The notes beneath the pieces are model-generated. The model was not told the origin of the DNA, did not search any database, and was given only the letters and a program-made list of their open reading frames with translations. A program made the position numbers and the translations under genes. This document shows, piece after piece, positions 56,547 to 64,000 of a stretch of 64,000 bases of DNA. Numbering within the stretch: position 1 is the stretch's first letter; every line of letters begins with the position of its first letter. Source of the stretch: Nitrosomonas sp. PY1 (lineage in GTDB: Bacteria; Pseudomonadota; Gammaproteobacteria; Burkholderiales; Nitrosomonadaceae); contig NZ_BQXC01000001.1 in assembly GCF_022836435.1 (NCBI RefSeq), positions 140,612 to 204,611 on the forward strand, read 5' to 3'.

Positions 56547-57176
56547 ACGGAAAGTATATTTCCAATCCGAGTTGGGTTACTGGCTACAATCCTCGTTAAC
56601 TTAGCCTGTTAACCTGACCGGAAAATTTCCTGCAGTAAATTGCCGTTGAGCGCGCGGTCACGCAAAATCCACCATTGATCTAGCATCAAGTTAACACACA
56701 TGTGAGCGAACGGTTTATTAGCCTATTGCTAATTTATCGTACGGGGAATGTATTTTTTGAGCTTGTAACCAAGATTTGATTATATTCATCCGCGATATTC
56801 CAATAACAGCTTTTTGTAAGCCCTATTTTTAAGAAAACAATCTGGAACTCTTTAAGAGGTTTCTGCAAAAGTATTTCTATATGATCGCCTAAAATCCCTA
56901 GGATCTTAGGTGCGACAATATGTCGCATTGTCTTTTATCCATATAGGAAATACTATCCCTTCCGAAGTTTTCTGCTGCTGTGTAAATATGTGCTTAGAGA
57001 GTGATTCTCATCAAGAAACGGATGTGAGGCACTTAGAAGCAAATTTTCTTGCAGATCGCTTCTTTCATCATATGTTTTTGCTTTGAAATTTACATATCGA
57101 TACCTCGTGTATGGAGATGAAAAAAGTAGTTTTCTATTGCTAGTAAAAATTAAGAAGAAAAAGGGGAAATATTAAA
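56547..57176. other. 630-bp stretch with no firm gene
   Basis: Minus-strand 56734-56928 is open for 64 codons (MRHIVAPKILGILGD onward) without a known family. A 33-codon minus reading at about 56600-56700 (MCVNLMLDQWWILRDR) looks protein-like and may be a gene fragment. TGCGACA-ATA-TGTCGCA (56911-56927) followed by TTGTCTTTT could be a + strand terminator. Otherwise nothing is recognised, and the promoter of the following cluster must lie here. Confidence 0.4.
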
Positions 57177-57926
57177 ATGAAACAAATTAAAGTTGCAGCA
57201 CAAGCGGCTTTATCGATCGTGGCACTCGTTGGTTTTTCACATCATGCCTTAGCGCATACCCGACTAGCTACACCTATAGTAACGGAGGGAGTGAGAGTTG
57301 CTAATGATGTTGTCATTGGTCATGGATGTGGCGATGGAAGTTATGTCATTGCAAGTTCGGTGGTTTTTCCAGATGGACAGGATTCCACGCTCAAGGTAAA
57401 TGGTGCTGTTGTTACCGATAAAGTGATTACTGATTATGTCAGTAATTATGGCAATTTATATCAAAAAGTCATGGATACTGGCACTTTCAAACAAGAAGAT
57501 GAAAAACATGACGCATTGAGTAATACGGTAGGGTTCTACGTCAAAGACGGGAAAGTTCCTGCTTACTATACGGTTTATCTACCGTTCAGAGCGAGTGCAC
57601 ATACATTTGAACCGACATCTTGTACTGCAAGCGTTAAAGTGGTTATAGGAATTGCGGATATCTGCAAAGCTACGAGTGTTAGCGGTTTTTCTGAAACAAC
57701 CGTGAATCTTTGGACGCCTGCCGTTGGGTCGGTGTTTGATGGCGTAGGCTTGCATGGATATGATTCTCCCGCAACATTAACGATTACCCGCGATCTGGTC
57801 AACAACCCACTACCAGAAGGTTGCTCTGCAGAAGGCGATGCGGTGGAATTGATTCCATCCAAAGCGCAAATGGACCGCGACATGCCGATTGTGGTCAAGG
57901 GTAAGCAATGGTGGCCAAAAAATTGA
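57177..57926 (+). CDS. exported GHGCG-motif protein A, YcnI/DUF1775-like, possible copper protein
   Basis: 249 residues. The signal peptide ends HHALA, giving a mature protein beginning His27 (HTRLATP). GHGCG is at 48-52, followed by SSVVFPDG. Cysteines 51, 149, 163 and 216 recur in the paralogue at 59229-60002, as do GF-x4-V-x-LW-x-P and the end GK-x(2)-WP. A first-residue histidine, a P-x-V-x-EG segment and a HGCG motif recall YcnI (DUF1775), which binds copper through its N-terminal histidine. Copper binding here is inference. AAGGGG precedes ATG 57177. First gene of a four-gene exported cluster. Confidence 0.8.
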   Translation: MKQIKVAAQAALSIVALVGFSHHALAHTRLATPIVTEGVRVANDVVIGHGCGDGSYVIASSVVFPDGQDSTLKVNGAVVTDKVITDYVSNYGNLYQKVMDTGTFKQEDEKHDALSNTVGFYVKDGKVPAYYTVYLPFRASAHTFEPTSCTASVKVVIGIADICKATSVSGFSETTVNLWTPAVGSVFDGVGLHGYDSPATLTITRDLVNNPLPEGCSAEGDAVELIPSKAQMDRDMPIVVKGKQWWPKN

Positions 57927-58012
57927 TTTGTATTTGTTCTATATAGTGTTTCAGTTAGAGAGCAGATACATGATGGCTTCCCTGTCTGTTCTCTCTTTTT
58001 AAGAGGAACTTC

Positions 58013-58600
58013 ATGATGATGAAATTGCAACGAAAGCATGTCCACTTGTCGTTATTCATGACCGTATCGTTAAATATGCTGGGAGCTACACAAGTTGCTC
58101 ATGCAGAAAACAACGATGCTTCAATTCATTCAGGCGTGGCATTTAACAGCCTTGCATCCATACAGATCCAATGTTTTCCAGGTGAAAACGAGTTACCAGT
58201 CAATCAGGTTATTACTGACGAATTGACGCAGCAAGCCGCCTCTAAAGTAGCTGAAGAGCGTGTTGCCGCATTGTCTCAACTGGCAGCAGCAGTGCCTATT
58301 GATGTTGCTATTAGGCAAGAAATCATACAAAAAGCCTTGCAAGATGCGGATCCCCGTGTCAGGGGGCAAGCTGTTTATGTGTTGGCACAGCAAAATTGTG
58401 CGGACAGTATGTTATTGCTTGAACAAGCGCTTGATGACAGTGAACTTTCAGTACGCCTGATGGCGTTGGATGGCTTAATGGATAATGATCGCAGTATAGC
58501 CCTGTTGAAAAATGCGTTAAAGGATGATGAGCAAGCCGTTCGTGAACTCGCTGCGGTAAAGCTCGAGAGCTTCTCTCAAGCAACCGAAATAGTGAAATAG
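58013..58600 (+). CDS. exported HEAT-repeat protein
   Basis: 195 residues. A signal peptide ends QVAHA. From about residue 70 there are three to four HEAT-like helical repeats: RVAALSQLAAAVPIDVAIRQ, ALQDADPRVRGQAVYVLAQQ, ALDDSELSVRLMALDGLM and ALKDDEQAVRELAAVKLES, with the typical D-x(3)-V-R turn. HEAT proteins are scaffolds for protein-protein contact. Placement between two histidine-starting exported proteins suggests a chaperone or assembly role for them. GAGGAA precedes ATG 58013. The next gene starts 32 bp later. Confidence 0.82.
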   Translation: MMMKLQRKHVHLSLFMTVSLNMLGATQVAHAENNDASIHSGVAFNSLASIQIQCFPGENELPVNQVITDELTQQAASKVAEERVAALSQLAAAVPIDVAIRQEIIQKALQDADPRVRGQAVYVLAQQNCADSMLLLEQALDDSELSVRLMALDGLMDNDRSIALLKNALKDDEQAVRELAAVKLESFSQATEIVK

Positions 58601-58632
58601 CGATACAACTAAAATAATTTTAGGAGATGGAT

Positions 58633-59100
58633 ATGAGATTTGTTTCAGTAAAAACGGTAGCTTCTTTAGTAACGGGTAGCGTCATTTTAACGCATTCGTT
58701 TTTTGCCTTGGCGCATAACCAAGCAGGTAGCTTTACCACTGGATTAGCAGCCGCCGTTGATTTTTATACCGTTTCGTGTACGGATGATGGCAATGGAGCG
58801 CCTTCCTATCTTGAAGCTCGCGTTAAAGATATGACGGCGAATTCATCTAAAGTGAACATTACCATTCAAAAAGGTACGACTAATTGTAATACTAACGCAT
58901 GCGCACGATTTAGTCTGGATAGCACCGATAGTGACACTGGTTACAGTCCGCTTATCAAAGTGACGCAAGGCGCGGGAACCTACAATTTATATGTGTCTCA
59001 TACGGCTGCGGGTACGGATAGCTACGATGTTGAACTACATTGCAAGACCGCTAGTGGTGTGCATACCGGAACCAGTTCTGCAACCCGGCAACAGCAATAG
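58633..59100 (+). CDS. small exported protein with predicted N-terminal histidine
   Basis: 155 residues from ATG 58633, with AGGAG at 58622-58626. An ATG six bases earlier touches the ribosome binding site. Signal peptide ends FFALA, so the mature protein should start His28 (HNQAGSF). Four cysteines (YTVSC, TTNC, NAC, ELHC) may form two disulfides. The rest is beta-rich with many Ser/Thr/Gly. No family is recognised. It is the third gene of the cluster, and the shared first-residue histidine links it to both GHGCG proteins. Confidence 0.78.
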   Translation: MRFVSVKTVASLVTGSVILTHSFFALAHNQAGSFTTGLAAAVDFYTVSCTDDGNGAPSYLEARVKDMTANSSKVNITIQKGTTNCNTNACARFSLDSTDSDTGYSPLIKVTQGAGTYNLYVSHTAAGTDSYDVELHCKTASGVHTGTSSATRQQQ

Positions 59101-59124
59101 CAATTAGTATATTTATAAATCTGC

Positions 59125-59167
59125 GCGGTGGATCAATCTTTGGGCGATTTAAAGGTTGATTTACCGC
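59125..59167 (+). other. long intercistronic hairpin
   Basis: The 17 bases at 59125-59141 (GCGGTGGATCAATCTTT) pair with the 17 bases at 59151-59167 (AAAGGTTGATTTACCGC). All positions pair if three G-U pairs are counted, and the loop is 9 nt. No T-run follows. It lies between the third and fourth genes of the exported cluster, so it may protect or partly terminate the transcript. Confidence 0.65.
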
Positions 59168-59228
59168 AGTTAATCGTGGATGTGCGTATCCAGATTCCCT
59201 CAAAATTATTATAAAAAGGCTCTTAACA

Positions 59229-60002
59229 ATGAAAACAAAGTTATCGATAAATTTGTTGGCCATTTTGCTGTTGATAGGAGGAGGCATTCAAACGGTTTTA
59301 GCGCATAATTCGTTTAAGGCGCCTCGCGTTAAAGAAGGACCAACATCGTGGAATGCGATTGTGTTTGGGCACGGATGCGGAGAAAATACCATTGTTGGAA
59401 GCTCTGTCGTTTTTCCTAATTTCTCCGAAAATCCTGCTTTACAGGTTTTCAATGCATCATCAGGGGCTTTTGAGGCGACAGAAGATACTATTGAAATGCT
59501 CTATGATACCGCCGCAGCACCTTTTAGCTATATCATTGATCGTTCCGTTTTTCCTGCAGGCGGTGTCAAAGTGAATGACTCCGATGAAGCTGTTGGTATG
59601 TGGGTCGGAGGTGGAGAAGGTGTTCCGCATAGCGGAAGTGGTGCAATCAAAGGATTTATTTCTGTGGGTTTCCAACCAGGCATTTTTGTCTCGGATTCAT
59701 GCGCTGCGCAGGTACAGTTCGTATTACCAATGGCGGATGTTTGTAAAATAACGACCATCGGCGGTTTTAAAGATGGCGTTGTTAGTTTATGGATGCCAGA
59801 TGGTGTTGATACCGAATATGTCATACCTGGTTCGAGTCATGGGGGTGAGCTGATTCTAACGGTAGAACGAAACTTAACTAGCAACAAACTCCCAGAGTCA
59901 TGCAAAGAGCAAAAAATTTATAAAGTTGTACCAACAGCAAAGCAAATTAATACATATATGCCAGTAATTATTAATGGGAAAAGAGTTTGGCCGAGACAAT
60001 AA
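59229..60002 (+). CDS. exported GHGCG-motif protein B, paralogue of 57177-57926
   Basis: 257 residues. Signal peptide ends QTVLA, mature start His26 (HNSFKAP). GHGCG is at 47-51, exactly 22 residues from His26 to the motif histidine, as in protein A. SSVVFP follows. Four cysteines correspond (GHGC, DSC, ADVC, ESC), as do FKDGVVSLWMP and the C-terminal INGKRVWPR. Middle segments differ, so the copies have diverged in what they bind or meet. AAAAGGC precedes ATG 59229. A MITE-like repeat follows 12 bp after the stop. Confidence 0.8.
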   Translation: MKTKLSINLLAILLLIGGGIQTVLAHNSFKAPRVKEGPTSWNAIVFGHGCGENTIVGSSVVFPNFSENPALQVFNASSGAFEATEDTIEMLYDTAAAPFSYIIDRSVFPAGGVKVNDSDEAVGMWVGGGEGVPHSGSGAIKGFISVGFQPGIFVSDSCAAQVQFVLPMADVCKITTIGGFKDGVVSLWMPDGVDTEYVIPGSSHGGELILTVERNLTSNKLPESCKEQKIYKVVPTAKQINTYMPVIINGKRVWPRQ

Positions 60003-60013
60003 ATGTATTAATC

Positions 60014-60102
60014 GAGACCTTTGCAAAACCCGAATCCTTAATATGTAATATCAATAAAAACAGTAATCTGAGAATGTGCCGAAGGACTTTTGCAAAGGTC
60101 TC
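60014..60102. mobile_element. MITE-like element or IS5-type end remnants
   Basis: GAGACCTTTGCAAAA (60014-60028) is repeated exactly inverted at 60088-60102, and the 59 bp between hold no gene. These termini match the ends I remember for IS5-family elements, so this is a short non-autonomous copy or internally deleted remnant. TAAT stands next to both ends (one base removed on the left), which could be a target duplication. The stem may also act as a terminator between the convergent genes on each side. Confidence 0.7.
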
Positions 60103-60156
60103 TAATTATATTGATTTGTAGATATTTCGTGGAATAGGAAGTATATGGATGGTATA

Positions 60157-61506
60157 TTATTTGCCAATGCAAAAATGAGAAAAAATTTCTCCAAGTAAGT
60201 CATCGGCAGTGAATTCACCGGTGATTGAAGACAAAGCAAGTTGTGAAAGCCGGAGATCTTCTGCTAGAAGCTCTAGTTGTGATTCATGAGCTATGAATGT
60301 TCGAGCGCTATTGAGGTGTGCTTGTGCCATTGTCAGTGCTTCGAGATGACGCTGTCTAGCAGTAAATAAACCTTCAGTGCTATGTCGCCAGCCGGAAATT
60401 GCCAGGATTTCTTTGCGCAGTAAATCTATGCCCGCACCGGTCTTAGCGGATAAATTAACTGTTGTGCTATTGCTGTGCTGTTTGATCCTTGCAGATTCGT
60501 TGATTAAGTCAATTTTGTTGTGCACAGTAATTCGTGGAATATCTGCGGGTATCGAGTACATTGTTTCTGCTTCAGTAGAAGGCGACCGCTGACTGATATC
60601 CATTACCCAAACGATCATGTGGGCATTTTTTATCGCTGCATGTGTGCGTTCAATTCCTTTTCGTTCCACGATATCGCTGGTTTCTCTTAATCCTGCGGTA
60701 TCAATAATGTGTATGGCGATACCTTCGATAGTGATTGTGCGTTCAATGACATCTCGAGTGGTTCCGGGGATTTCGGTTACAATGGCAACATCATCTTCAG
60801 CTAATTGATTGAGTAAGCTAGATTTGCCAACGTTTGGTTCGCCTGCCAAAACAATTCGAATACCTTCTTTGAGTATTTTTCCCTGCTGTGCAGTTTGGAA
60901 TATTTGTTTAAATTGCGTATCGATTTGTCGCAATTTTTCTTCGATTGGCGATAGCGGTAGATCACCGATGTTATCTTCCGGGAAATTGATGGTAGCTTCA
61001 ATGAACATTCGAAGCTCGGTAAGCATATTCACCAATCCTTCAATCTTTTTTGAGAAATCTCCACGTAAAGAATTGGTAGCACAACGAGCTGCTTCGTAAG
61101 TATTGGCTTCAATAAGATCAGCAACACTCTCGGCTTGAATTAAATCAATTTTATTGTTCAGATAAGCTCGTAGCGTGAACTCACCGGGTTGGGCCAAGCG
61201 TGCGCCAGCAATAAGGCACTGATTTAATAATAAGCTCTGTATTGCTGGACCACCATGGCCTTGTAACTCTAGAACATCTTCCCCAGTATATGAATAAGGC
61301 GCAGGGAAAAAGAGCGCGATGCCTTGGTCAATAACACGTCCTTCAGCATCCAAAAATGACTGGAGCATTGCTTGACGTGGTATTGGTGATTTGCCTAAGA
61401 GGGTTTTGCTGAAATCCTTTAAATCTGCTCCGGAAATACGAATCACCCCGATACCTCCCCGCCCAGGTGGTGTAGCGATTGCGGCGATAGTATCGGAGTT
61501 TGCCAT
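60157..61506 (-). CDS. mnmE: tRNA modification GTPase MnmE
   Basis: 449 residues. With MnmG it makes the cmnm5U34 wobble modification. An N-terminal tetrahydrofolate-binding domain (TIAAIATPPGRGGIGVIRIS), a helical domain and an inserted G domain are present. G1 is GEPNVGKSSL, G2/G3 is IPGTTRD with DTAGLRE, and G4 is HNKIDL. The terminal C-I-G-K (446-449) carries the family's essential cysteine. It follows yidC on the minus strand after 62 bp. Confidence 0.98.
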   Translation of the reverse strand: MANSDTIAAIATPPGRGGIGVIRISGADLKDFSKTLLGKSPIPRQAMLQSFLDAEGRVIDQGIALFFPAPYSYTGEDVLELQGHGGPAIQSLLLNQCLIAGARLAQPGEFTLRAYLNNKIDLIQAESVADLIEANTYEAARCATNSLRGDFSKKIEGLVNMLTELRMFIEATINFPEDNIGDLPLSPIEEKLRQIDTQFKQIFQTAQQGKILKEGIRIVLAGEPNVGKSSLLNQLAEDDVAIVTEIPGTTRDVIERTITIEGIAIHIIDTAGLRETSDIVERKGIERTHAAIKNAHMIVWVMDISQRSPSTEAETMYSIPADIPRITVHNKIDLINESARIKQHSNSTTVNLSAKTGAGIDLLRKEILAISGWRHSTEGLFTARQRHLEALTMAQAHLNSARTFIAHESQLELLAEDLRLSQLALSSITGEFTADDLLGEIFSHFCIGK

Positions 61507-61568
61507 ATAAAGGACTGACTACCGTATTGAAACAACCGGTTCCGAAAAATAGACCGGAGCTTCGGTGT

Positions 61569-63461
61569 TTATTTTTTTCTTGATCGTTTACCGTGTGTGG
61601 GTTTGTTTTTGTTGCTATTCACCACTGTTTTTGGCTTCGGCGCAATTGATTCGGATTGATCCCCATCGTCTGCCGATGCCATACTGGCAAGATTATCCTC
61701 GTTCTTGTTGGCAGGAGCATTCAATGCGAGTTTCTCAGCTATGGGTGCCTCGGTTTTTTTATGTTTTTTATTCTTGTCTTTATTGGCATCTTCCGCTTTA
61801 TTTTCATACATTCGCGTGATTTGCCATTGTTGCAAAATAGAAAGGATATTATTGCAAAGCGAATACAGTACTAATCCGGATGGGAAGAAGAAAAAGAATA
61901 TACTGAATGCAATAGGCATAATTTGCATAACTTTTGCTTGAATCGGATCAGCCGGGGTAGGACTCAACTTGGATTGTATCCACATTGATATACCCATAAT
62001 CAGTGGAAGCACATAGTATGGATCTGGTGTGGATAGGTCGTTAATCCATAAAGCGAAAGGTGCATTACGTAATTCCACCGCAGACATTAGCGTCCAGAAC
62101 AAAGCAATAAACACCGGAATTTGAACCAGAATAGGTAGACAGCCACCCATTGGATTGATTTTTTCCTCTTTGTAGAATTCCATCATCACTTGATGCATAC
62201 GTTGACGATCGCCTGCATATTGCTCTCGTATTTTCTGCAATCTGGGTGTGACCACCCTGAGTTTTGCCATTGAGCGATAACCAGCAGCAGATAATGGAAA
62301 GAACAATAGTTTGACTGTCAGCGTCAATAAAATAATGGCTACCCCCCAATTGTCAACCCAGGAGTGATAAAAGGAGAGTAATTTGAATAAAGGCTGTGCA
62401 AGTATTGTCAACCATCCATAATCTACTGTTAAATCCAAACCAGGCGCGAGCTCAGCCAGTTTCTCCTGCTCTTGTGGGCCGGCATAAAGAGACATAGAAA
62501 TTTGTTTTGTTTGACCGGGCTCAATTGCGCCAACTGGTGCGATTACGCCCGCAGTGTACTGATTAAGTGCTAAATGTTTGGCATAGTATTCACGCGGTGA
62601 TTGCTGAGTAGGCAGCCAAGCTGCGAGGAAATAGTGCTCCAGCATAGCGATCCATCCATTGTCAGCATTTGCCGGATACTCCGCTTTATTTTTGTCGAGA
62701 TCAGAAAACTTTATTTTGATGAATTTATCTGCGTCGGTATACATCGCTGGGCCAGTATACGAATGGATCATCGTATTGGAACCACTGGGTTCGTTTGCGT
62801 CCCGAAGCATCTGGAAATAAGAAAAAGGAATAATCGTTTCATCGCTTTGATTGGTGATTTCAAATGCAACATCAATCACGTAATTATTACGATGAAAAGT
62901 AAAAATTTTGGCAACTTTAATGCCGTTCTCTTCTGGCGCTAGTAATTTTACTACTAACTTATCTTGGTCCGGTTCAAGTTGATAGTTGTTGTTTTCTGCG
63001 GTGTATTTGGTTTTATGGCTAGGGAGCTTGTCGCCTATAAGTCCTGACTGTGCAACATGAAACCGGGCTGTTTTGTCCAGCAATAACTCATAAGGCTTAT
63101 CTTTGTCTTCGCTGGAGGGGTGTAGTAGTAAACCGAGTTGTCGTATATCCCCGCCAGCCGTGTCAATTTCTGCCACAACTGTATCTGTAGTGACTTTGAT
63201 TTTCTCGCCTGTAGTAAATAAATTCGGAGTGATTGATGAACCAGCACCCTCAATACCTGAAGCAATTGACGATCTTTCAGTGTTTGATGCTAATCCGTCG
63301 CCAGGAACCGGTAGTGGATCATGGCGCTGATTGGATGAATCTGAGGTTGTACCCGACGTAATTTGTGTTGTCGGGGGATTAATTTCTCTTTGCCAGGCAT
63401 CCCACAAGAATAGTAACGATGTGGAAAAAATGATAATGAGTAAAAGTTTTTTTGTTTCCAT
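61569..63461 (-). CDS. yidC: membrane protein insertase YidC
   Basis: 630 residues, longer than E. coli YidC (548). An N-terminal span (about 5-20), a large periplasmic beta-sandwich domain and five C-terminal spans are present, with the conserved positively charged cytoplasmic loop AGYRSMAKLRVVTPRLQKIR and NPMGGCLPILVQIPVFIALF. The extra length is mainly a low-complexity basic C-terminal tail (KDKNKKHKKTEAP to GKRSRKK), which could contact the ribosome. It inserts inner-membrane proteins, alone or with SecYEG. Confidence 0.97.
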   Translation of the reverse strand: METKKLLLIIIFSTSLLFLWDAWQREINPPTTQITSGTTSDSSNQRHDPLPVPGDGLASNTERSSIASGIEGAGSSITPNLFTTGEKIKVTTDTVVAEIDTAGGDIRQLGLLLHPSSEDKDKPYELLLDKTARFHVAQSGLIGDKLPSHKTKYTAENNNYQLEPDQDKLVVKLLAPEENGIKVAKIFTFHRNNYVIDVAFEITNQSDETIIPFSYFQMLRDANEPSGSNTMIHSYTGPAMYTDADKFIKIKFSDLDKNKAEYPANADNGWIAMLEHYFLAAWLPTQQSPREYYAKHLALNQYTAGVIAPVGAIEPGQTKQISMSLYAGPQEQEKLAELAPGLDLTVDYGWLTILAQPLFKLLSFYHSWVDNWGVAIILLTLTVKLLFFPLSAAGYRSMAKLRVVTPRLQKIREQYAGDRQRMHQVMMEFYKEEKINPMGGCLPILVQIPVFIALFWTLMSAVELRNAPFALWINDLSTPDPYYVLPLIMGISMWIQSKLSPTPADPIQAKVMQIMPIAFSIFFFFFPSGLVLYSLCNNILSILQQWQITRMYENKAEDANKDKNKKHKKTEAPIAEKLALNAPANKNEDNLASMASADDGDQSESIAPKPKTVVNSNKNKPTHGKRSRKK

Positions 63462-63705
63462 TGTTTATTTAATTCAGTGAGTTCTCGACATAGCGCACGT
63501 GCGATTGAAATCCTAATATTTTATATAAACATCGGCTTTCAATGACATAAGCAATTAATCTTGTTAAGTTTTAATGTTTTGTAATCGATTAATGGTTTGA
63601 TAGCAATTGGAGACGAAGCAAGTACTAAGGTGCCACTTGATCATCGATTTTTCGAATATAATAATTTAATTTACCATATGACGGTAGACGGTAGTGCGAC
63701 GCAGA

Positions 63706-63915
63706 TTAAGGTATTGGCTCATACCCGCCTTTGCTCCAGGGATTGCATCGCAGTATACGCCAAACACTCAAGCGCGTTCCATGAAAAAAGCCATATTTTG
63801 TATAAGCTTCTATCACATATTGTGAACAAGATGGAGTAAAACGGCATGAAGGCGCGAACAAAGGACTTATGAAGTATTGATACAATCTAATGATTGTAAT
63901 AATCAATCGTGACAT
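63706..63915 (-). CDS. yidD: membrane protein insertion efficiency factor YidD
   Basis: 69 residues, family length. The block YQYFISPLFAPSCRFTPSCS and GFFHGTRLSVWRILRCNPWSKGG is diagnostic. YidD aids YidC-dependent insertion at the inner membrane. ATG 63915 overlaps the rnpA end by 13 bp, the usual coupling. The 244-bp gap to yidC is longer than normal and shows no gene. Confidence 0.96.
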   Translation of the reverse strand: MSRLIITIIRLYQYFISPLFAPSCRFTPSCSQYVIEAYTKYGFFHGTRLSVWRILRCNPWSKGGYEPIP

Positions 63916-64000
63916 TGCTGTAATTGAGCCATCAGTAAACGGGTTTCAGCCGTGAGTTGTAAGGATTCCTTCTTTGTAACTGGACGACGCAAGCGTATGA
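63903..64000 (-). CDS. rnpA: ribonuclease P protein component RnpA, C-terminal part
   Basis: The last 98 bp of the window read on the minus strand as IRLRRPVTKKESLQLTAETR, then LLMAQLQQCHD and TGA at 63903-63905. This is the C-terminal end expected of RnpA before yidD. The rest of the gene lies beyond the window. It is identified mainly by position and by the RLRRPV-type segment. Confidence 0.75.
   Translation of the reverse strand, partial: IRLRRPVTKKESLQLTAETRLLMAQLQQCHD

Noticed and set aside
56734..56928. Minus-strand open frame of 64 codons upstream of the exported cluster
   Set aside because: No family resemblance and no supporting signal. It overlaps a hairpin, and chance is likely in AT-rich DNA.
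1..64000. CRISPR arrays, retron-type reverse transcriptase, prophage genes
   Set aside because: No regularly spaced direct repeats, and no reverse transcriptase, integrase or phage structural genes were seen.

Overview
The window looks like a chromosomal segment of an ammonia-oxidising betaproteobacterium, most like Nitrosomonas (family Nitrosomonadaceae). The reasons are the protein sequences of the cell-division cluster, the secreted c-type cytochromes including a cytochrome P460-family protein, a PEP-CTERM exported lipase, the aat-bpt pair, and two paralogous small exported proteins of a type I associate with this group. This assignment is from memory of the families, not from a database search. 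Most of the window is ordinary core genome with tightly packed genes.

Layout. 1-1090: decayed IS110-family transposase and one copy of a 100-bp dispersed repeat (second copy near 3.75 kb). 1.4-5.8 kb: small exported protein, ilvA, a GtrA/GT2 pair, an AlkA-type glycosylase. 6.07-23.95 kb: a complete dcw cluster, all on +: mraZ-rsmH-ftsL-ftsI-murE-murF-mraY-murD-ftsW-murG-murC-murB-ddlB-ftsQ-ftsA-ftsZ. Genes overlap or nearly touch, and a probable promoter with 10-bp-spaced MraZ boxes lies at the front. lpxC does not follow ftsZ. 24-34 kb: methyltransferase, HDOD protein, MazG-like hydrolase, gdhA, slt, thiolase, cysG. 34.3-35.4 kb: a lone pstS with a possible Pho box. 35.7-38.6 kb: an accessory patch with an interrupted PD-(D/E)XK-type nuclease, a nuclease-helicase fusion and an AbiGi/DUF2971-like gene, which looks like anti-phage defence and has weak integron-cassette-like boundaries. 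38.7-46.8 kb: aat-bpt-pyrD-rnfB-nth, DUF1841, two cytochromes c, uup, a secreted nuclease. 47-56 kb: alanine/glycine symporter, mlaFED, an unknown exported protein, PEP-CTERM lipase, small conserved genes, SDR. 56-60 kb: cytochrome P460-family gene, then a four-gene cluster of exported proteins, three of which should have histidine as the first residue after signal cleavage. Two of these are paralogues with a GHGCG motif reminiscent of the YcnI/DUF1775 copper-binding domain. 60.2-64 kb: mnmE-yidC-yidD-rnpA (partial), the usual origin-side block, preceded by a MITE-like inverted repeat with IS5-type ends.

How genes work together. The dcw genes make lipid II (murE/F/D/C/B, ddlB, mraY, murG) and run septation (ftsL/I/W/Q/A/Z), with mraZ as local regulator. 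mlaFED is a phospholipid-transport complex. aat and bpt are the two aminoacyl-tRNA-protein transferases of the N-degron pathway. yidC/yidD/rnpA/mnmE serve membrane insertion and RNA maturation. The most novel candidate is the 57.2-60.0 kb exported cluster, which I infer to be a copper-related periplasmic system in an organism whose ammonia monooxygenase depends on copper. The second is the 35.7-38.6 kb defence patch.
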